A stretch of DNA of 64,000 nt from JBHOQX01 sp042408595 (GCA_042408595.1 JBHOQX010000022.1:49765-113764); one strand, 5' to 3'. Shown: positions 1 to 8,897, counted from the first letter of the stretch. Notes: generated from the sequence alone by a model not told the origin. Program-made: numbers and translations.

Positions 1-762
1 CCGTTCCAGATCACCAACAGCACGTTCGCCAACAACCACGCCGGCTGGGTCGGCGGGGCGATCAGCAGCGCGCAGATCGGCGAGGCGCCGGGCGGCGCGG
101 TGCGCAACACCCTCTTCAGCAACAACACCGCCGACAACGGCCCGAACCACTGGAAGATCCAGCAGCACTGCTCGTCCGAACTCACTGATACCGGCGGGAA
201 TTTCCAGTATCCGCCGCGGCTGACGAACGCCGATTTCTATAACGATGTGACCTGTTTTGCCGGCAAAAGCGCGCCGGGCCAGACCGGCCTGCCGGTGTTC
301 CGCGATCCGAAACTCGCGCCACTGGCGGACAACGGCGGCCCGACTCAGACGATGGCGATCGGCGCGGACAGTCCGGCCTTCGATGGCGGCGTGGCCGCCG
401 GCTGCCCGGGGGTGGACCAGCGCGGCGTGCCGCGGCCCCAGGGCGCCCGCTGCGACAGCGGGGCCTACGAGCGGGTGCTGGCGCTCAGCGCCGCGCCGGG
501 GCTGGTCGGCGTCGGCGAGCCGGGCTTCACGCTGACAGTGCGCGGCGAGGGTTTCACCGCGGCGAGCACCGTGCTATGGGACGGCGACGCGCTGCCGACG
601 ACCTTTGCGAGCGCCGCCGAGCTGCGCGCCGTGGTGGCGGCCGCTCGCCTTTCGACCCCGCGGCGTGTCGCGATCACGGTGAGCGGCTCGGCGCTGCCGG
701 CGGCCACGGTGATCGTGGCCGCGCGCGTGGCGCGGGCGCACCTGCCGGCGGTGGCGCGGTAA
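1..762 (+). CDS. Partial secreted surface protein (beta-helix turns, choice-of-anchor-Q-like region, IPT/TIG-like C-terminus)
   Basis: The reading frame is open from the first base, so the start lies outside the window; 253 codons are visible. The first ~50 codons contain Asn-rich turns (NSTFANNHAG, NTLFSNNTADNG) of the kind seen in right-handed parallel beta-helix proteins. Codons ~108-157 carry DNGGPTQTMAI, SPAFDGG and DQRGVP...CDSGAYE, the signature run of choice-of-anchor Q proteins. The last ~90 codons look like an Ig-like IPT/TIG domain. No transmembrane anchor follows. Probably an exported adhesin- or polysaccharide-binding-type protein; the ligand cannot be inferred. Confidence 0.75.
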   Translation, partial: PFQITNSTFANNHAGWVGGAISSAQIGEAPGGAVRNTLFSNNTADNGPNHWKIQQHCSSELTDTGGNFQYPPRLTNADFYNDVTCFAGKSAPGQTGLPVFRDPKLAPLADNGGPTQTMAIGADSPAFDGGVAAGCPGVDQRGVPRPQGARCDSGAYERVLALSAAPGLVGVGEPGFTLTVRGEGFTAASTVLWDGDALPTTFASAAELRAVVAAARLSTPRRVAITVSGSALPAATVIVAARVARAHLPAVAR

Positions 763-773
763 GGCGCGGCGCG

Positions 774-782
774 TGCTATAAT
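774..782 (+). promoter_or_regulatory. Extended -10 promoter (TGCTATAAT), leaderless
   Basis: A consensus extended -10 ends 7 nt before the ATG at 790. Transcription would start at or next to the start codon, and no Shine-Dalgarno fits in the gap, so the substrate-binding protein mRNA is predicted to be leaderless. Confidence 0.7.
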
Positions 783-789
783 CTGCCGT

Positions 790-2490
790 ATGAGCTTTCT
801 CCCCACCCGCCGGCTGCTGTTGCTGAGTGCCGGGCTCGCACTGCTTGTGGTGCTGCTGGCCGCCTGCGCCGCAGAGGTCGCGCCGGCCCCCACAGCCGTG
901 CCGACCCAGGCGCCCCCGTCGCCGACGCCGCTGCCCCGCGGCGGAAGCCTGACCGTCCGCCTGGCCGGCGATGTACCCGACCTGCGCCCCTGGCAGCCGC
1001 GTTCGCGTGGCGAGGAGCAGATCGTCGCGCTGCTCTACAGCGGTCTTACCCGGCTCGACCCGCAGCTTCGCCCGGTGCCCGACCTGGCCGAGCGCTGGGA
1101 CGCCTCCGCCGATGGTCGGACGATCACCTTCACGCTCCGTCCGGATGTCTCCTGGCACGACGGTCAGCCCTTTACTTCCGCGGACGTCGTCTTCACGATC
1201 GGCGCGCTGCGGGCGATCTCGCCGACCAACGCCCTGCTCGCCGACATCCGCCGGATCACGCGGGTGACGGCCCCGACCACGATGACGGCGGTGATCGAGT
1301 TGGACGAGCGTCACGCGCCGATCGTCAGCACGCTCTCGGTGCCGATGCTGCCGCGCCACCTGCTGGACGGGCGCAACCTGGCGAGCTTCAACGCCTGGGA
1401 CGCGCCGGTCGGCACGGGGCCGTTTCAGCTCGCCGAACGCAAGCCGGGCGCCTCGATCGTGCTCGCCGCGAACAAAGCGTTCTACCGGGGGTGGCCGCTG
1501 CTCGACCGGGTGGCGTTCGTCGTCGCGCCGGACGCGAAGGTCGCCGCCGGGGCGCTGCGCGACGGCCGGCTGCTGCTGGCCGAGCTGCCCTGGCTCGATG
1601 CGCGTGTCGCCGACCAGCAGATCCCGGGCCTTCAGGTAGGGCTGTATCCGGAGAACGCCTACTACTTCCTGGCATTCAACCTGCGCGAGGGCCGCCCATT
1701 CGCCGACCTGCGGGTGCGGCGGGCGCTGGCGAGCGCCGTCAACCTGCCGGCGCTGGTGAAGAAAGTAACCGATGAGGGCGGGATCGTGATCGGCAACAGC
1801 GCTCTACCCGGCTCCTGGGCCGACCAGGTGCGCCCACCCACGGCGACGGTCGATCTGGAGCGCGCGGCGGACCTGCTGGACGATGCCGGCTGGCGCGTGC
1901 CGGATGGCGGTGGGGTGCGGCAGAAGAACGGTGTGCCGCTCGCGACCCAGATCTTCGTGCGCGGTGACGACCAGCGGCGGGTGCGGGCTGCCGAGCTGAT
2001 CGCCGCGGCGGGGAACACGGTAGGGATGAGCCTGACGGTGCAGCCGGCCGATTTCGAGACTGTGATCAAATCGAAGTACGTCCCGCCATACGACTTCGAC
2101 CTGCTGCTGGGGAGCTGGATGAACAACGCCGGCGACCCGGCTTATCCCGGCTACACCGCCTATGATCCGGACGACTTCGCCCTGTTCCACTCGTCGCAGC
2201 TCAACCAGGGTATCTCGGACCGCCGCCCGCTGTTGAACCTGACCGGCTTCGCCGACAGCGCCTACGACAACCAGGCCGGCGCAGCCCGCCAGCTCTACGA
2301 CCTCGAGCAGCGGGCGCAGGCGGTGCGGCTGGCGCAGCAGCGGATCGCCGGGCAGTTGCCGTACCTGTTTCTGTGGGCCGACCAGATCCCGGTGCTCGCC
2401 AGCCCGCAGCTCACCACCCTCGATGGGCCGCCGAATCTCAACACGCCGATGTATATGTGGAATATCGAGCGGTGGTATCTGCGGCGATAG
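790..2490 (+). CDS. Peptide/oligopeptide ABC transporter substrate-binding lipoprotein (SBP_bac_5 family)
   Basis: 566 aa, the usual length for DppA/OppA-type binding proteins. Residues 1-26 are a lipoprotein signal peptide (RR, hydrophobic core, lipobox LAAC with Cys26), followed by a Pro/Thr linker. The family 5 solute-binding fold starts at GGSLTVRLAGDVPDLRP and includes the typical AERWDASADGRTITFTLR and SWHDGQPFTSADVVFT stretches. It should sit on the outer face of the cytoplasmic membrane and pass peptides or similar solutes to an ABC permease. No permease or ATPase genes are adjacent, so it is an orphan binding protein or works with a distant transporter. The substrate is not predictable from sequence. 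Confidence 0.9.
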   Translation: MSFLPTRRLLLLSAGLALLVVLLAACAAEVAPAPTAVPTQAPPSPTPLPRGGSLTVRLAGDVPDLRPWQPRSRGEEQIVALLYSGLTRLDPQLRPVPDLAERWDASADGRTITFTLRPDVSWHDGQPFTSADVVFTIGALRAISPTNALLADIRRITRVTAPTTMTAVIELDERHAPIVSTLSVPMLPRHLLDGRNLASFNAWDAPVGTGPFQLAERKPGASIVLAANKAFYRGWPLLDRVAFVVAPDAKVAAGALRDGRLLLAELPWLDARVADQQIPGLQVGLYPENAYYFLAFNLREGRPFADLRVRRALASAVNLPALVKKVTDEGGIVIGNSALPGSWADQVRPPTATVDLERAADLLDDAGWRVPDGGGVRQKNGVPLATQIFVRGDDQRRVRAAELIAAAGNTVGMSLTVQPADFETVIKSKYVPPYDFDLLLGSWMNNAGDPAYPGYTAYDPDDFALFHSSQLNQGISDRRPLLNLTGFADSAYDNQAGAARQLYDLEQRAQAVRLAQQRIAGQLPYLFLWADQIPVLASPQLTTLDGPPNLNTPMYMWNIERWYLRR

Positions 2491-2541
2491 GCGGATTGAG
2501 CGATTGCAGCTTGCAGATTGCGCAATTGCCCGCCCCAGCCC

Positions 2542-3258
2542 TTAGCCTCTAGCCCCTTCGGTCGTGCCGCTGTCGTACCCCATGCGAATCCATCCCTTCT
2601 TGATAGCGTAGATCACCGCCATCGTCCGGTCGTTCACTTGGAGCTTCGACAGGATGGATGTGATGTGGTTCTTGACAGTCTGCCCGCTGATCGACAATTC
2701 GTTCGCGATCTCCTTATTCGACAGGCCGCGGGCGATGCAGTCGAGAATCTCGATCTCGCGGGAGGTGAGCGGGGCGAACAGCGCGCTCGTCTGTTCGTCA
2801 TCGCTGGTGGCCAGCTCGCGGAACTGGTGCAGCACCCGGGTGGCGACGTGCGGCTTCGCCAGCACGCTGTCGTTGATCAGATAGCGCCCGCGCGCCACCT
2901 CGCGGATCATGCGGAGCAACTCAGCCGGGTGCACGTCCTTCGACGAATAGGCCGCCGCGCCGACCTTGATCGCCTGGAAGAGCTGCTCGTCGTCTTCGTA
3001 CACGCTCAGGACGATCATGGCGATCCGCGGGTCGCGACGCTTGATCACGCGGGCGACCTCCAGCCCGTTCAGGCCGGGCAGGTTGATATCGACCAGCACG
3101 ACATCCGGCAGCGCCCGCTCGGCCAGCTTGATCGCCTCCTGGCCGTTCTCCGCCTCACCGACGACCTCCATGTCGCCAGCGGCCTCCAAACTCCAGCGGA
3201 TACCGTTGCGAAAGAGCGGATGGTCATCGATGATCAGCACGCGGATTTTCTCAGCCAT
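2542..3258 (-). CDS. NarL/FixJ (LuxR)-type response regulator, DegU-like
   Basis: 238 aa. Receiver domain residues 1-120 with acidic pair D11-D12, phosphoacceptor D57 (VLVDINLPG), switch S85 and invariant K107. A LuxR-type helix-turn-helix occupies ~165-220 (LTSREIEIL, SNKEIANELSISGQTVKNH). The histidine kinase gene lies 56 bp upstream in the same direction, so the two form a DegS-DegU-like two-component operon. The target genes are unknown. An AGGC element precedes the ATG. It ends 52 bp from the convergent binding-protein gene. Confidence 0.93.
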   Translation of the reverse strand: MAEKIRVLIIDDHPLFRNGIRWSLEAAGDMEVVGEAENGQEAIKLAERALPDVVLVDINLPGLNGLEVARVIKRRDPRIAMIVLSVYEDDEQLFQAIKVGAAAYSSKDVHPAELLRMIREVARGRYLINDSVLAKPHVATRVLHQFRELATSDDEQTSALFAPLTSREIEILDCIARGLSNKEIANELSISGQTVKNHITSILSKLQVNDRTMAVIYAIKKGWIRMGYDSGTTEGARG

Positions 3259-3314
3259 AGCCTGCCTCTTCGCTTCCGCTCAAACCATGCCGCCATTCCT
3301 GGCGCGCCGCTGGC

Positions 3315-4334
3315 CTACCCGAGCGGCAGCACCACGGTCACCTCGGCACCGTGGCCGGGGCTCGACGCGACAGTGAACCGCGCGCCGATCATCTCGGCAC
3401 GCTCGCGCATGCTCGTCAGCCCCCAGTTCGTCCGCCCGGCGCGCCGGGCGACCTCGCGCGGGTCGAACCCCGGCCCCTCGTCCCGCACTTGGAGCCGCAC
3501 CGCCGTCCCCTCGTTCGTCAGCCGCACGCTGATCGGCGCGCCGCGGGCATACTTGTAGGCGTTCTGCAGCGACTCCTGCACGATGCGATAGAGCACGATC
3601 TCAACCTCGCGCGGCAGCCTCGGCAGCGGGTCGGCGTCCAGCCCGACCGGCGCGCCGTGGATGTTCGCGTAGCGCCGCACCAGCTCGCCGATCGCGGCTG
3701 CCAGCCCCTGCTCGTCCAGCCGCCCGGGCCGCAAGTCGGCGATGAAGCGTCGCACGTCGGCCAGCCCGTCGCGTACCGCGCTGCGCAGCCGGTCGAGCGT
3801 CAGCAGCAGGCGCGCGTCGTCGTGCCCCTGGGCGGCGGTGCAGGCGGTCTCCAGCAGCATGAGCGTGTTGGCCAACACCTGCGCCGGGCCGTCGTGCACC
3901 TCGCGCGCCAGGCGCAGCCGCTCCTCCTCGCGCCCGGCGATCGCTTGTGCCCGCAGCGCCAGCGCCCACGGGTCGGTGGTCGGGGCATTTGCCGGGCCGG
4001 TCAGCGCTGCGCTGCTCATCTCGATCTGTCGGACGAACTGCTCGAGTTGGCGCGCGGCGTGCTCGCTGGCGGCGGCCTCCTGCGCCAGGGCGTCGTGCTG
4101 GGCGCGCAGCGCCGCGATCCGGCGTTTCAGCTCGCCCGCGCCGAACGCGCCGCGCCCGGCGGCCGCCTGGTAGCGGACGGTCGCCTCGTCGAGCTGGCGG
4201 GATGTCTGGCGCAGCGCGGCCTGGAGCGCCTCGCCTTCGCGGCGGGTCTCCTGGACCAGCGCCCGCATCCGGGCCAGTTGCTCATCGACGATCGCCTGCG
4301 CCTCGCGCAGCACTGGCGGAGAGTCGGTGCTCAC
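3315..4334 (-). CDS. Cytoplasmic sensor histidine kinase, DegS-like (HisKA_3 + HATPase_c)
   Basis: 339 aa from a GTG start. No transmembrane segment is present. Residues ~5-110 are a Glu/Arg/Ala-rich predicted coiled coil, as in the sensory part of DegS. The dimerisation/phosphoacceptor helix contains REVHDGPAQ with H147, the HisKA_3 form that partners LuxR-type regulators. The ATPase domain has an N-box (NAYKYARG), a G1 box (DEGPGFDPRE) and GLTSMRERAE. It should autophosphorylate on H147 and pass phosphate to D57 of the downstream regulator. The signal is cytoplasmic and unknown. Confidence 0.92.
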   Translation of the reverse strand: MSTDSPPVLREAQAIVDEQLARMRALVQETRREGEALQAALRQTSRQLDEATVRYQAAAGRGAFGAGELKRRIAALRAQHDALAQEAAASEHAARQLEQFVRQIEMSSAALTGPANAPTTDPWALALRAQAIAGREEERLRLAREVHDGPAQVLANTLMLLETACTAAQGHDDARLLLTLDRLRSAVRDGLADVRRFIADLRPGRLDEQGLAAAIGELVRRYANIHGAPVGLDADPLPRLPREVEIVLYRIVQESLQNAYKYARGAPISVRLTNEGTAVRLQVRDEGPGFDPREVARRAGRTNWGLTSMRERAEMIGARFTVASSPGHGAEVTVVLPLG

Positions 4335-4642
4335 ATCCGTCTCGAGTCAGTCGCGCAGCGCCGCCGCGCTGCTCAATTCGCTAGCACTATACACCAACTG
4401 CACCTGTTCTGCTAGTGATTCGGGCAATGATGGCGATTTCGATCAGATGGTTGCGCCCGCGCTGCCTTACGATGCATCATCGTAGGACTCATGCGATTCG
4501 CGCCTCGTGCGAGAGAGGGCGGGCCGTCGCCCTCCAGAGCTCGTGTGTCGCGGCGGCTCGACGGTGACATGTCGCTGCGGCGCCGCCGAGCCGGGGATCG
4601 TGGGAAGGCAACGCCTCGTCGCGCCCGCCCCGCTACCACCTC
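4335..4642. other. Intergenic region with histidine-kinase promoter and a 7-3-7 palindrome
   Basis: No credible gene. A TATAGT -10 for the kinase operon lies at 4386-4391 on the minus strand. A perfect inverted repeat, TACGATG-3 nt-CATCGTA, lies at 4468-4484, upstream of that promoter and downstream of the LysR gene. It could be an operator or a weak terminator; there is no T-run. Confidence 0.45.
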
Positions 4643-5572
4643 TCACTCCGGCAGCTTCAGACCCTCCTTGACGATCAACTTGCGGATGTCCGGCCCGCTG
4701 AGGAAGGCGTACAGCTCGTGGATGGCGCGCGGCGCGCCCCGCTCGCGCGAGCGCAGCACATGCCATTCCTGCTGCAGGTTCAGCCCGCTCAGATCGACCA
4801 CACCGGCATCGCGGCCGCGCGGCAGGCGCGTCTGCGGGATGAACGCCAGGCCGATCCCGTCGCGCACCGCCCGCACCGTCAGCCCGACACTGTCGGTCTC
4901 CAGCGCGACATGGATGTCGCCGGCGCCGATGCCGCGCCGCCGCAGCCCGTCTTCGATCACGCGGCGGGTGGGCGTGCCGGATCGCGGCAGGATCAGCGGC
5001 TCGTTGCGGAGCGCGCCGGGGGGCACCTGCTCCTGCGCCAGCAATGGGTGGTTGCGCGGCGCGAGCAGCACCAACGGCTCGACGGCGAACAGGGCCGACT
5101 CCCACCCGCGGCGGCGGTGCGGCTCCTCGATCAGCAGGATGTGCGCCCGCTGCGCCGCCAGCCATTCCAGCAGCGTCTCGCTCGGCGCGAGCGTAACCGT
5201 TACCCCGATCGCCGGGAAGCGGGCGCGGAAGGCGGCCAGCAGCGGCGGCAGCACGATCTCGCCGGTCGATGGGGTGCAGCCCACGGTGACCCGCCCGGCG
5301 ATCTGGCCCCGCAGCGCCTTGACATTCTCCTCAGCCCGTTCGGAGAGCGCCAGCATCTCGCGTGCCAGCTCGATCAGCGCCTCGCCGGCGTGTGTCGGCA
5401 GCATCTGCTGGCCCACGCGCCGGAACAGGCGCGCCCCGTCGAGTTGCTCTTCGAGCAGGCGGATATGCTGGCTCACCGCCGGCTGCGACATGTGCAGTTG
5501 CTCGGCCGCGGCGCTGTAGTTGCCGCTGTCCACGACCGCCAGAAAGGTGCGCAGGTGGATCGTGTTGAGCAT
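4643..5572 (-). CDS. LysR-family transcriptional regulator
   Basis: 309 aa, standard LysR length. The winged HTH is at residues ~1-60 (NTIHLRTFLAVVDSGNYSAA, QLHMSQPAVSQHIRLLEEQL), followed by the linker helix and a periplasmic-binding-protein-like effector domain (~90-300, including VTVGCTPSTGEIVLPPLL). LysR proteins often control a divergent neighbour, but here the upstream gene is the co-directional Ca2+/H+ exchanger, so no target is evident. Three copies of TGGTCAGA lie 26-57 bp upstream of its start and could be a binding site or intergenic repeat sequence. Confidence 0.93.
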   Translation of the reverse strand: MLNTIHLRTFLAVVDSGNYSAAAEQLHMSQPAVSQHIRLLEEQLDGARLFRRVGQQMLPTHAGEALIELAREMLALSERAEENVKALRGQIAGRVTVGCTPSTGEIVLPPLLAAFRARFPAIGVTVTLAPSETLLEWLAAQRAHILLIEEPHRRRGWESALFAVEPLVLLAPRNHPLLAQEQVPPGALRNEPLILPRSGTPTRRVIEDGLRRRGIGAGDIHVALETDSVGLTVRAVRDGIGLAFIPQTRLPRGRDAGVVDLSGLNLQQEWHVLRSRERGAPRAIHELYAFLSGPDIRKLIVKEGLKLPE

Positions 5573-5597
5573 GGCATTGTCGGCAGAAGCGAGCGGG

Positions 5598-5629
5598 TGG
5601 TCAGATGGTCAGACGGGGAGATGGTCAGA
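5598..5629. repeat. Three copies of TGGTCAGA upstream of the LysR gene
   Basis: TGGTCAGA occurs at 5598-5605, 5606-5613 and 5622-5629, an 8-bp direct array with one degenerate unit. The same kind of word (CTGACCGTCTGACC) recurs at about 17944-17962 between two other genes, which argues for a dispersed intergenic repeat rather than a dedicated operator. Confidence 0.5.
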
Positions 5630-5679
5630 TCAGCGGCCATCTGGAATCTGCAATCACACAACGGCCAGGAGCCAGCGAA

Positions 5680-5750
5680 CCAGACAGGGAGACACGGCGA
5701 AGGGGAGACCAGCCAGGAGCCTGCACGGACCACGCATCACTCAAAACTCA
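5680..5750. repeat. Dispersed intergenic repeat, copy 1 (partner at 52044-52112)
   Basis: The segment from CCAGACAGGGA through AGCCAGGAGCCTGCACG to ACTCA resembles 52044-52112 in order, spacing and wording (CAGACAGGGA, GGGGAGAC, GCCAGGAGCCTGCACG, CACGCA, AACTC). Both copies lie between minus-strand genes. No coding content. Confidence 0.55.
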
Positions 5751-5769
5751 GAACATCGCCCCCTGTCTC

Positions 5770-6948
5770 CTATGGGTGCACCGGCGCCGTAAAATAAAAC
5801 CCCAGCGCGACCAGCACATACACCGCCAGCAGTTGCGCGCCCTCCAGCCAGTTGCTCTTGCCGTCCACCGCGATCAGGGCCGCGATCAGCACCGCCAGAA
5901 AGAGCGTCGCAACCTCGAACAGGCTGAAGAACAGTGTCAGTTCGCGCCCGAAGAGCAGGCTGATAAACACCAGCAGCGGCGCCACGAACAGCGCGATCTG
6001 CATGCTGGAGCCGAGCGAGATCGACAGCGACAGATCCATCTTGTTCCTGATCGCCACCTGCACCCCGACGATATGCTCGGCGACATTGCCGACGATCGGG
6101 ATGATAATAATCCCCAGGAACAGCTCGCTCACGCCGAGGCTTTCGACCACCGGTTCGACTGCCTCGACCAGAAACTCGCTCAGAAACACGATCGCGATCG
6201 TGCTCGCCACCAGCACCCCCGCCGCGACCGGGACGCTCCACGTCGCCTGATGCTGCTCCTCTTCCGCGGAAGGACGATCCACCTCGCTGGCGCTGTCCGC
6301 CATGTCCACCGGCCCGCGAAACTGAAAGACCAGGCTCAGCAGATACAGCAGGATGAGCACGCCAGCGACGCCCAAACTGAGCGCGTTCAGCGCCGGGTCG
6401 TTCACGTCGGTGTTGACGACGTCGAGCGCCCCGCGCTGGACCTCGGCCACCAGCTCGAACAGCGTCGGAATGATCAGCCCGATGACCGCCAGGGTCATCA
6501 TCGAGGCCGACATGCCGGCCAGGCCGCGGTCGAAGCGCTGGATGCCGTTCCGCCAGCCGCCGAGCAGCAGGCTAAAGCCCAGGATGAGCAGCAGGTTCCC
6601 AAGGATCGATCCGGTGATCGACGCCTTGACGAGCGCGTACTGCCCGGCGCGCAGCGCAACAATGGTGATGATCAGCTCGGCGGCGTTGCCGAGCGTGGCG
6701 TTCAGCAGCCCGCCGACCTTCGGGCCGGTGTGGATCGCCAGCTCCTCGGTTGCCTCGCCGAGCAGCCCGGCGAGCGGCACAAGGGCGATCGCCGAGACGG
6801 CAAAGATGATCAGCGGGTTCCAGTGCAGCAGCTCCGCCGCCACCGCCAGCGGAACAAACACGAGCAGATAGCGCAGGAATCGCAAACGGCGCTCCTTCGT
6901 CTTCAGCGGCCTGGCGGATGAGCGTTTGTTCAACGGTTTTGCTATCAA
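5770..6948 (-). CDS. cax: Calcium/proton exchanger (CaCA superfamily, CAX/ChaA type)
   Basis: 392 aa integral membrane protein with about 11 hydrophobic segments in two homologous halves. Each half carries the cation-binding alpha-repeat: GNAAELIITIVALRAG near residue 90 and GNVAEHIVGVQVAIRNKMDL near residue 285, both with the conserved G-N-x-x-E-x2. Residues ~190-220 between the halves are an acidic/hydrophilic loop (SEVDRPSAEEEQHQ). It should export Ca2+ in exchange for H+. The start is a TTG: in-frame stops lie immediately upstream and an extended -10 sits 5 nt before it, so the message is probably leaderless. Confidence 0.92.
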   Translation of the reverse strand: MIAKPLNKRSSARPLKTKERRLRFLRYLLVFVPLAVAAELLHWNPLIIFAVSAIALVPLAGLLGEATEELAIHTGPKVGGLLNATLGNAAELIITIVALRAGQYALVKASITGSILGNLLLILGFSLLLGGWRNGIQRFDRGLAGMSASMMTLAVIGLIIPTLFELVAEVQRGALDVVNTDVNDPALNALSLGVAGVLILLYLLSLVFQFRGPVDMADSASEVDRPSAEEEQHQATWSVPVAAGVLVASTIAIVFLSEFLVEAVEPVVESLGVSELFLGIIIIPIVGNVAEHIVGVQVAIRNKMDLSLSISLGSSMQIALFVAPLLVFISLLFGRELTLFFSLFEVATLFLAVLIAALIAVDGKSNWLEGAQLLAVYVLVALGFYFTAPVHP

Positions 6949-6953
6949 TCTTC

Positions 6954-6962
6954 ATCATACCA
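6954..6962 (-). promoter_or_regulatory. Extended -10 (TGGTATGAT) for the Ca2+/H+ exchanger
   Basis: On the minus strand TGGTATGAT ends 5 nt before the TTG start at 6948. The position supports both the unusual start codon and a leaderless transcript. Confidence 0.65.
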
Positions 6963-7077
6963 TATCTTGCGTTTCAGCCGAAGAAGCGGTACAATTGAGC
7001 TGCTTCAGATCTAGGGCAGCGACGCCAGACGACCGGCGCGCTGCCTTTTCGTTTACGCAGTCGTCCTGGAGGCCATC

Positions 7078-7503
7078 ATGCCATCGGACAGCGAACTGAC
7101 CGACCTGCTGATGCAGGCGCAGACCATAGCGATTGTCGGGATGAGCGACCGCCCGGAGCGGGACTCATATGCCGTCGCGCGCTTTTTGCAGCGCCATGGC
7201 TATCGGATCATCCCGGTGAACCCGAACCTGCGCGGCCCCGTGCTCGGCGAGGTGCCCTACGCCAGCCTGCGCGATGTGAAAGAGCATATCGATATCGTCG
7301 ATGTGTTCCGCCGGCCGGAGTTCGTGCCAGCAGTGGTCGAGGACGCGATCGCCGTTGGCGCGGGCGCGGTGTGGATGCAGCTCGGCGTCATCAATGATGC
7401 AGCGGCCCAGCGGGCGCGCCAGGCCGGCCTGACGGTGGTGATGGACCGCTGTATGGCGATCGAGCACCGCCGGCTGATGCGCTACGCCGAGATGGTCGCC
7501 TAG
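7078..7503 (+). CDS. CoA-binding domain protein (YccU-like)
   Basis: 141 aa, a single Rossmann-type CoA_binding domain. Visible features are the N-terminal nucleotide-binding strand-loop (TIAIVGMSDRPERDSYAVARFLQRHGY), PVNPNLRGPVLGEVPYASL, and the Cys near the end (MDRCMAIEHRRL), all typical of the family. These small proteins bind CoA or acyl-CoA; their role is not settled. A GGAGG lies 7 nt before the ATG and a TACAAT -10 at 6990-6995 would give an ~80-nt leader. Confidence 0.88.
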   Translation: MPSDSELTDLLMQAQTIAIVGMSDRPERDSYAVARFLQRHGYRIIPVNPNLRGPVLGEVPYASLRDVKEHIDIVDVFRRPEFVPAVVEDAIAVGAGAVWMQLGVINDAAAQRARQAGLTVVMDRCMAIEHRRLMRYAEMVA

Positions 7504-7550
7504 CCCGCGCAGCGCACAAAGGCGAAGACCGCGCTGAGAGGTTCCGGTTT

Positions 7551-7589
7551 CGCGCCGGGCCGGTAGCCGTGAGGCTGCTGCCCGGCGCG
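7551..7589. terminator. Hairpin between convergent genes
   Basis: CGCGCCGGGC (7551-7560) pairs perfectly with GCCCGGCGCG (7580-7589). It lies between the 3' ends of convergent genes ending at 7503 and 7683, so it may serve as a terminator, although no long T-run follows. Confidence 0.4.
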
Positions 7590-7682
7590 AGCGTTTCTGC
7601 GCGCTTGCTGCAGCGCTCCCTCCGCGCGCGGGAGCGGTATCAGCCGGGGCGCGTAGACGCGCGCCCGCGCCTGCCCGGGGGG

Positions 7683-8099
7683 TTATGGCGCCTGCCCCTC
7701 CTCGATCAGCGCGCGCGCCTGGCGCACCAACTGGTCGAGCCGGGCATCGACGATCTGCTGCCACTCGCTGGCTTCGTCTTCTTCCAGCGCGCCGCCGCCG
7801 TATTTCAACTCGCGCGCCATATCCCAGCCCTTGCGCGCCGCGAACCGCTCCAGCTCAGCCCGGCGCGCGGGCGGCCAGCTGGCGATGTAGCGCTGGAAGG
7901 CGATATTGAGCTTGTTGGAGCCGTCCGGATCGAGGGCGGGAAGCGCGATCCATGGCTCGCTGTCGTACGGGTGCGGGTGCTTCGCCGAGGAGAAGAAGAT
8001 CTCGCCGTGCGTCCGGCTGTAGCGGTACTCGCCGTCGCCGGCGTAGTTGGCCGGGTTGCTGGCGATGGCGCCTTTGAGCATGCGGTCGGTGATCGCCAT
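7683..8099 (-). CDS. Conserved-looking hypothetical protein
   Basis: 138 aa, not recognised. It starts MAITDRMLKGAIASNPANYAGDG and is rich in aromatic and acidic residues, with HPHPYDSEPWIALPALDPDG near residue 45 and a helical, charged C-terminal half. There is no signal peptide or membrane segment, so it is probably cytoplasmic. A TATACT -10 at 8147-8152 on the minus strand gives a ~40-nt leader. Continuous coding composition and a good promoter support it as real; the function is unknown. Confidence 0.65.
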   Translation of the reverse strand: MAITDRMLKGAIASNPANYAGDGEYRYSRTHGEIFFSSAKHPHPYDSEPWIALPALDPDGSNKLNIAFQRYIASWPPARRAELERFAARKGWDMARELKYGGGALEEDEASEWQQIVDARLDQLVRQARALIEEGQAP

Positions 8100-8268
8100 T
8101 GCGGTGCTCCGCTGCAGACTGCGCCGGGCGGCGCCCGGCGGCGTGTAGTATACCGCAGCGCCAACCGGTTGTACAGGGCTGCTTCGACGCTTCCGCCCCG
8201 TGGGGGCCGCATGGAAGGGGCCGGCAGTCGCATTCAGGAGTCTTTCATGGCCGCTGTGTCGAGCAGCA

Positions 8269-8277
8269 TGGTATAAT
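8269..8277 (+). promoter_or_regulatory. Extended -10 (TGGTATAAT) for pyrophosphatase
   Basis: Consensus TGnTATAAT about 53 bp before the ATG at 8331. Predicted start of transcription is near 8284. Confidence 0.7.
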
Positions 8278-8330
8278 TTGCTGGGGCGGGCGCCAAGTGG
8301 TGGCAGCCCGTGAGCGAGCGATCAGTGCGC

Positions 8331-8879
8331 ATGAACCTCTGGCACGAACTCGACCCGGGGCCGGATGTGCCGAACGTCATCCACGTCATCGTGGAAATCC
8401 CCAAAGGGTCGCGCAACAAATACGAGTTTCACAAGCAGACCGGCGCGTTCAAGCTTGATCGCGTGCTCTACTCGCCGGTGCACTACCCCGGCGACTACGG
8501 CTTCATTCCGCAGACGTATTACGACGACGGCGACCCGCTCGATGTGCTGGTGATGACCAATCTGCCGACGTTCACCGGCTGCATCGTCGAGGCCCGCCCG
8601 ATCGGCATGTTCCGCATGACCGACCGCGGCGAGCCGGACGACAAGGTGCTCGCCGTGCTGCACTACGACCCGTTTTTCCAGGACATCAGCGATTATACCG
8701 ACTTGCCGGCGCACTTCATCAAGGAAGTCGAGCACTTCTTCACGGTCTACAAGGACCTGGAGGGGGTACGGGTCGAGCCGATCGGGTGGGAGGATGCCGC
8801 GTGGGCGAAGGAGCGTGTCCTGTACGCGGCGAACCATTACTGGGACATGCGCGCTGGCCGCCTGCCCAAGCGAGCGTAG
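8331..8879 (+). CDS. ppa: Inorganic pyrophosphatase (family I)
   Basis: 182 aa soluble enzyme hydrolysing pyrophosphate, which pulls biosynthetic reactions forward. It shows the family I signatures: VVEIPKGS-type start (VEIPKGSRNKYEFHK), YPGDYGFIPQTYYDDGDPLD with the metal-binding D-G-D-P-L-D, ARPIGMFRM, and DDKVLAV. The start was set at ATG 8331 (MNLWHEL), which matches the usual family N-terminus; a GTG at 8310 in frame would add 7 residues. The Nudix gene follows 31 bp downstream. Confidence 0.95.
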   Translation: MNLWHELDPGPDVPNVIHVIVEIPKGSRNKYEFHKQTGAFKLDRVLYSPVHYPGDYGFIPQTYYDDGDPLDVLVMTNLPTFTGCIVEARPIGMFRMTDRGEPDDKVLAVLHYDPFFQDISDYTDLPAHFIKEVEHFFTVYKDLEGVRVEPIGWEDAAWAKERVLYAANHYWDMRAGRLPKRA

Positions 8880-8897
8880 CGCGCCCGAGCCGGGCGG

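Noticed and set aside
2518..3558. Long open frame opposite the response regulator
   Set aside because: It is the antisense shadow of a confident two-component gene, as expected at this GC content; many similar shadows were left out.
5576..5581. Leaderless -10 (GACAAT) for the LysR gene
   Set aside because: It ends only 3 nt before the ATG, too near for transcription to start upstream of the start codon.
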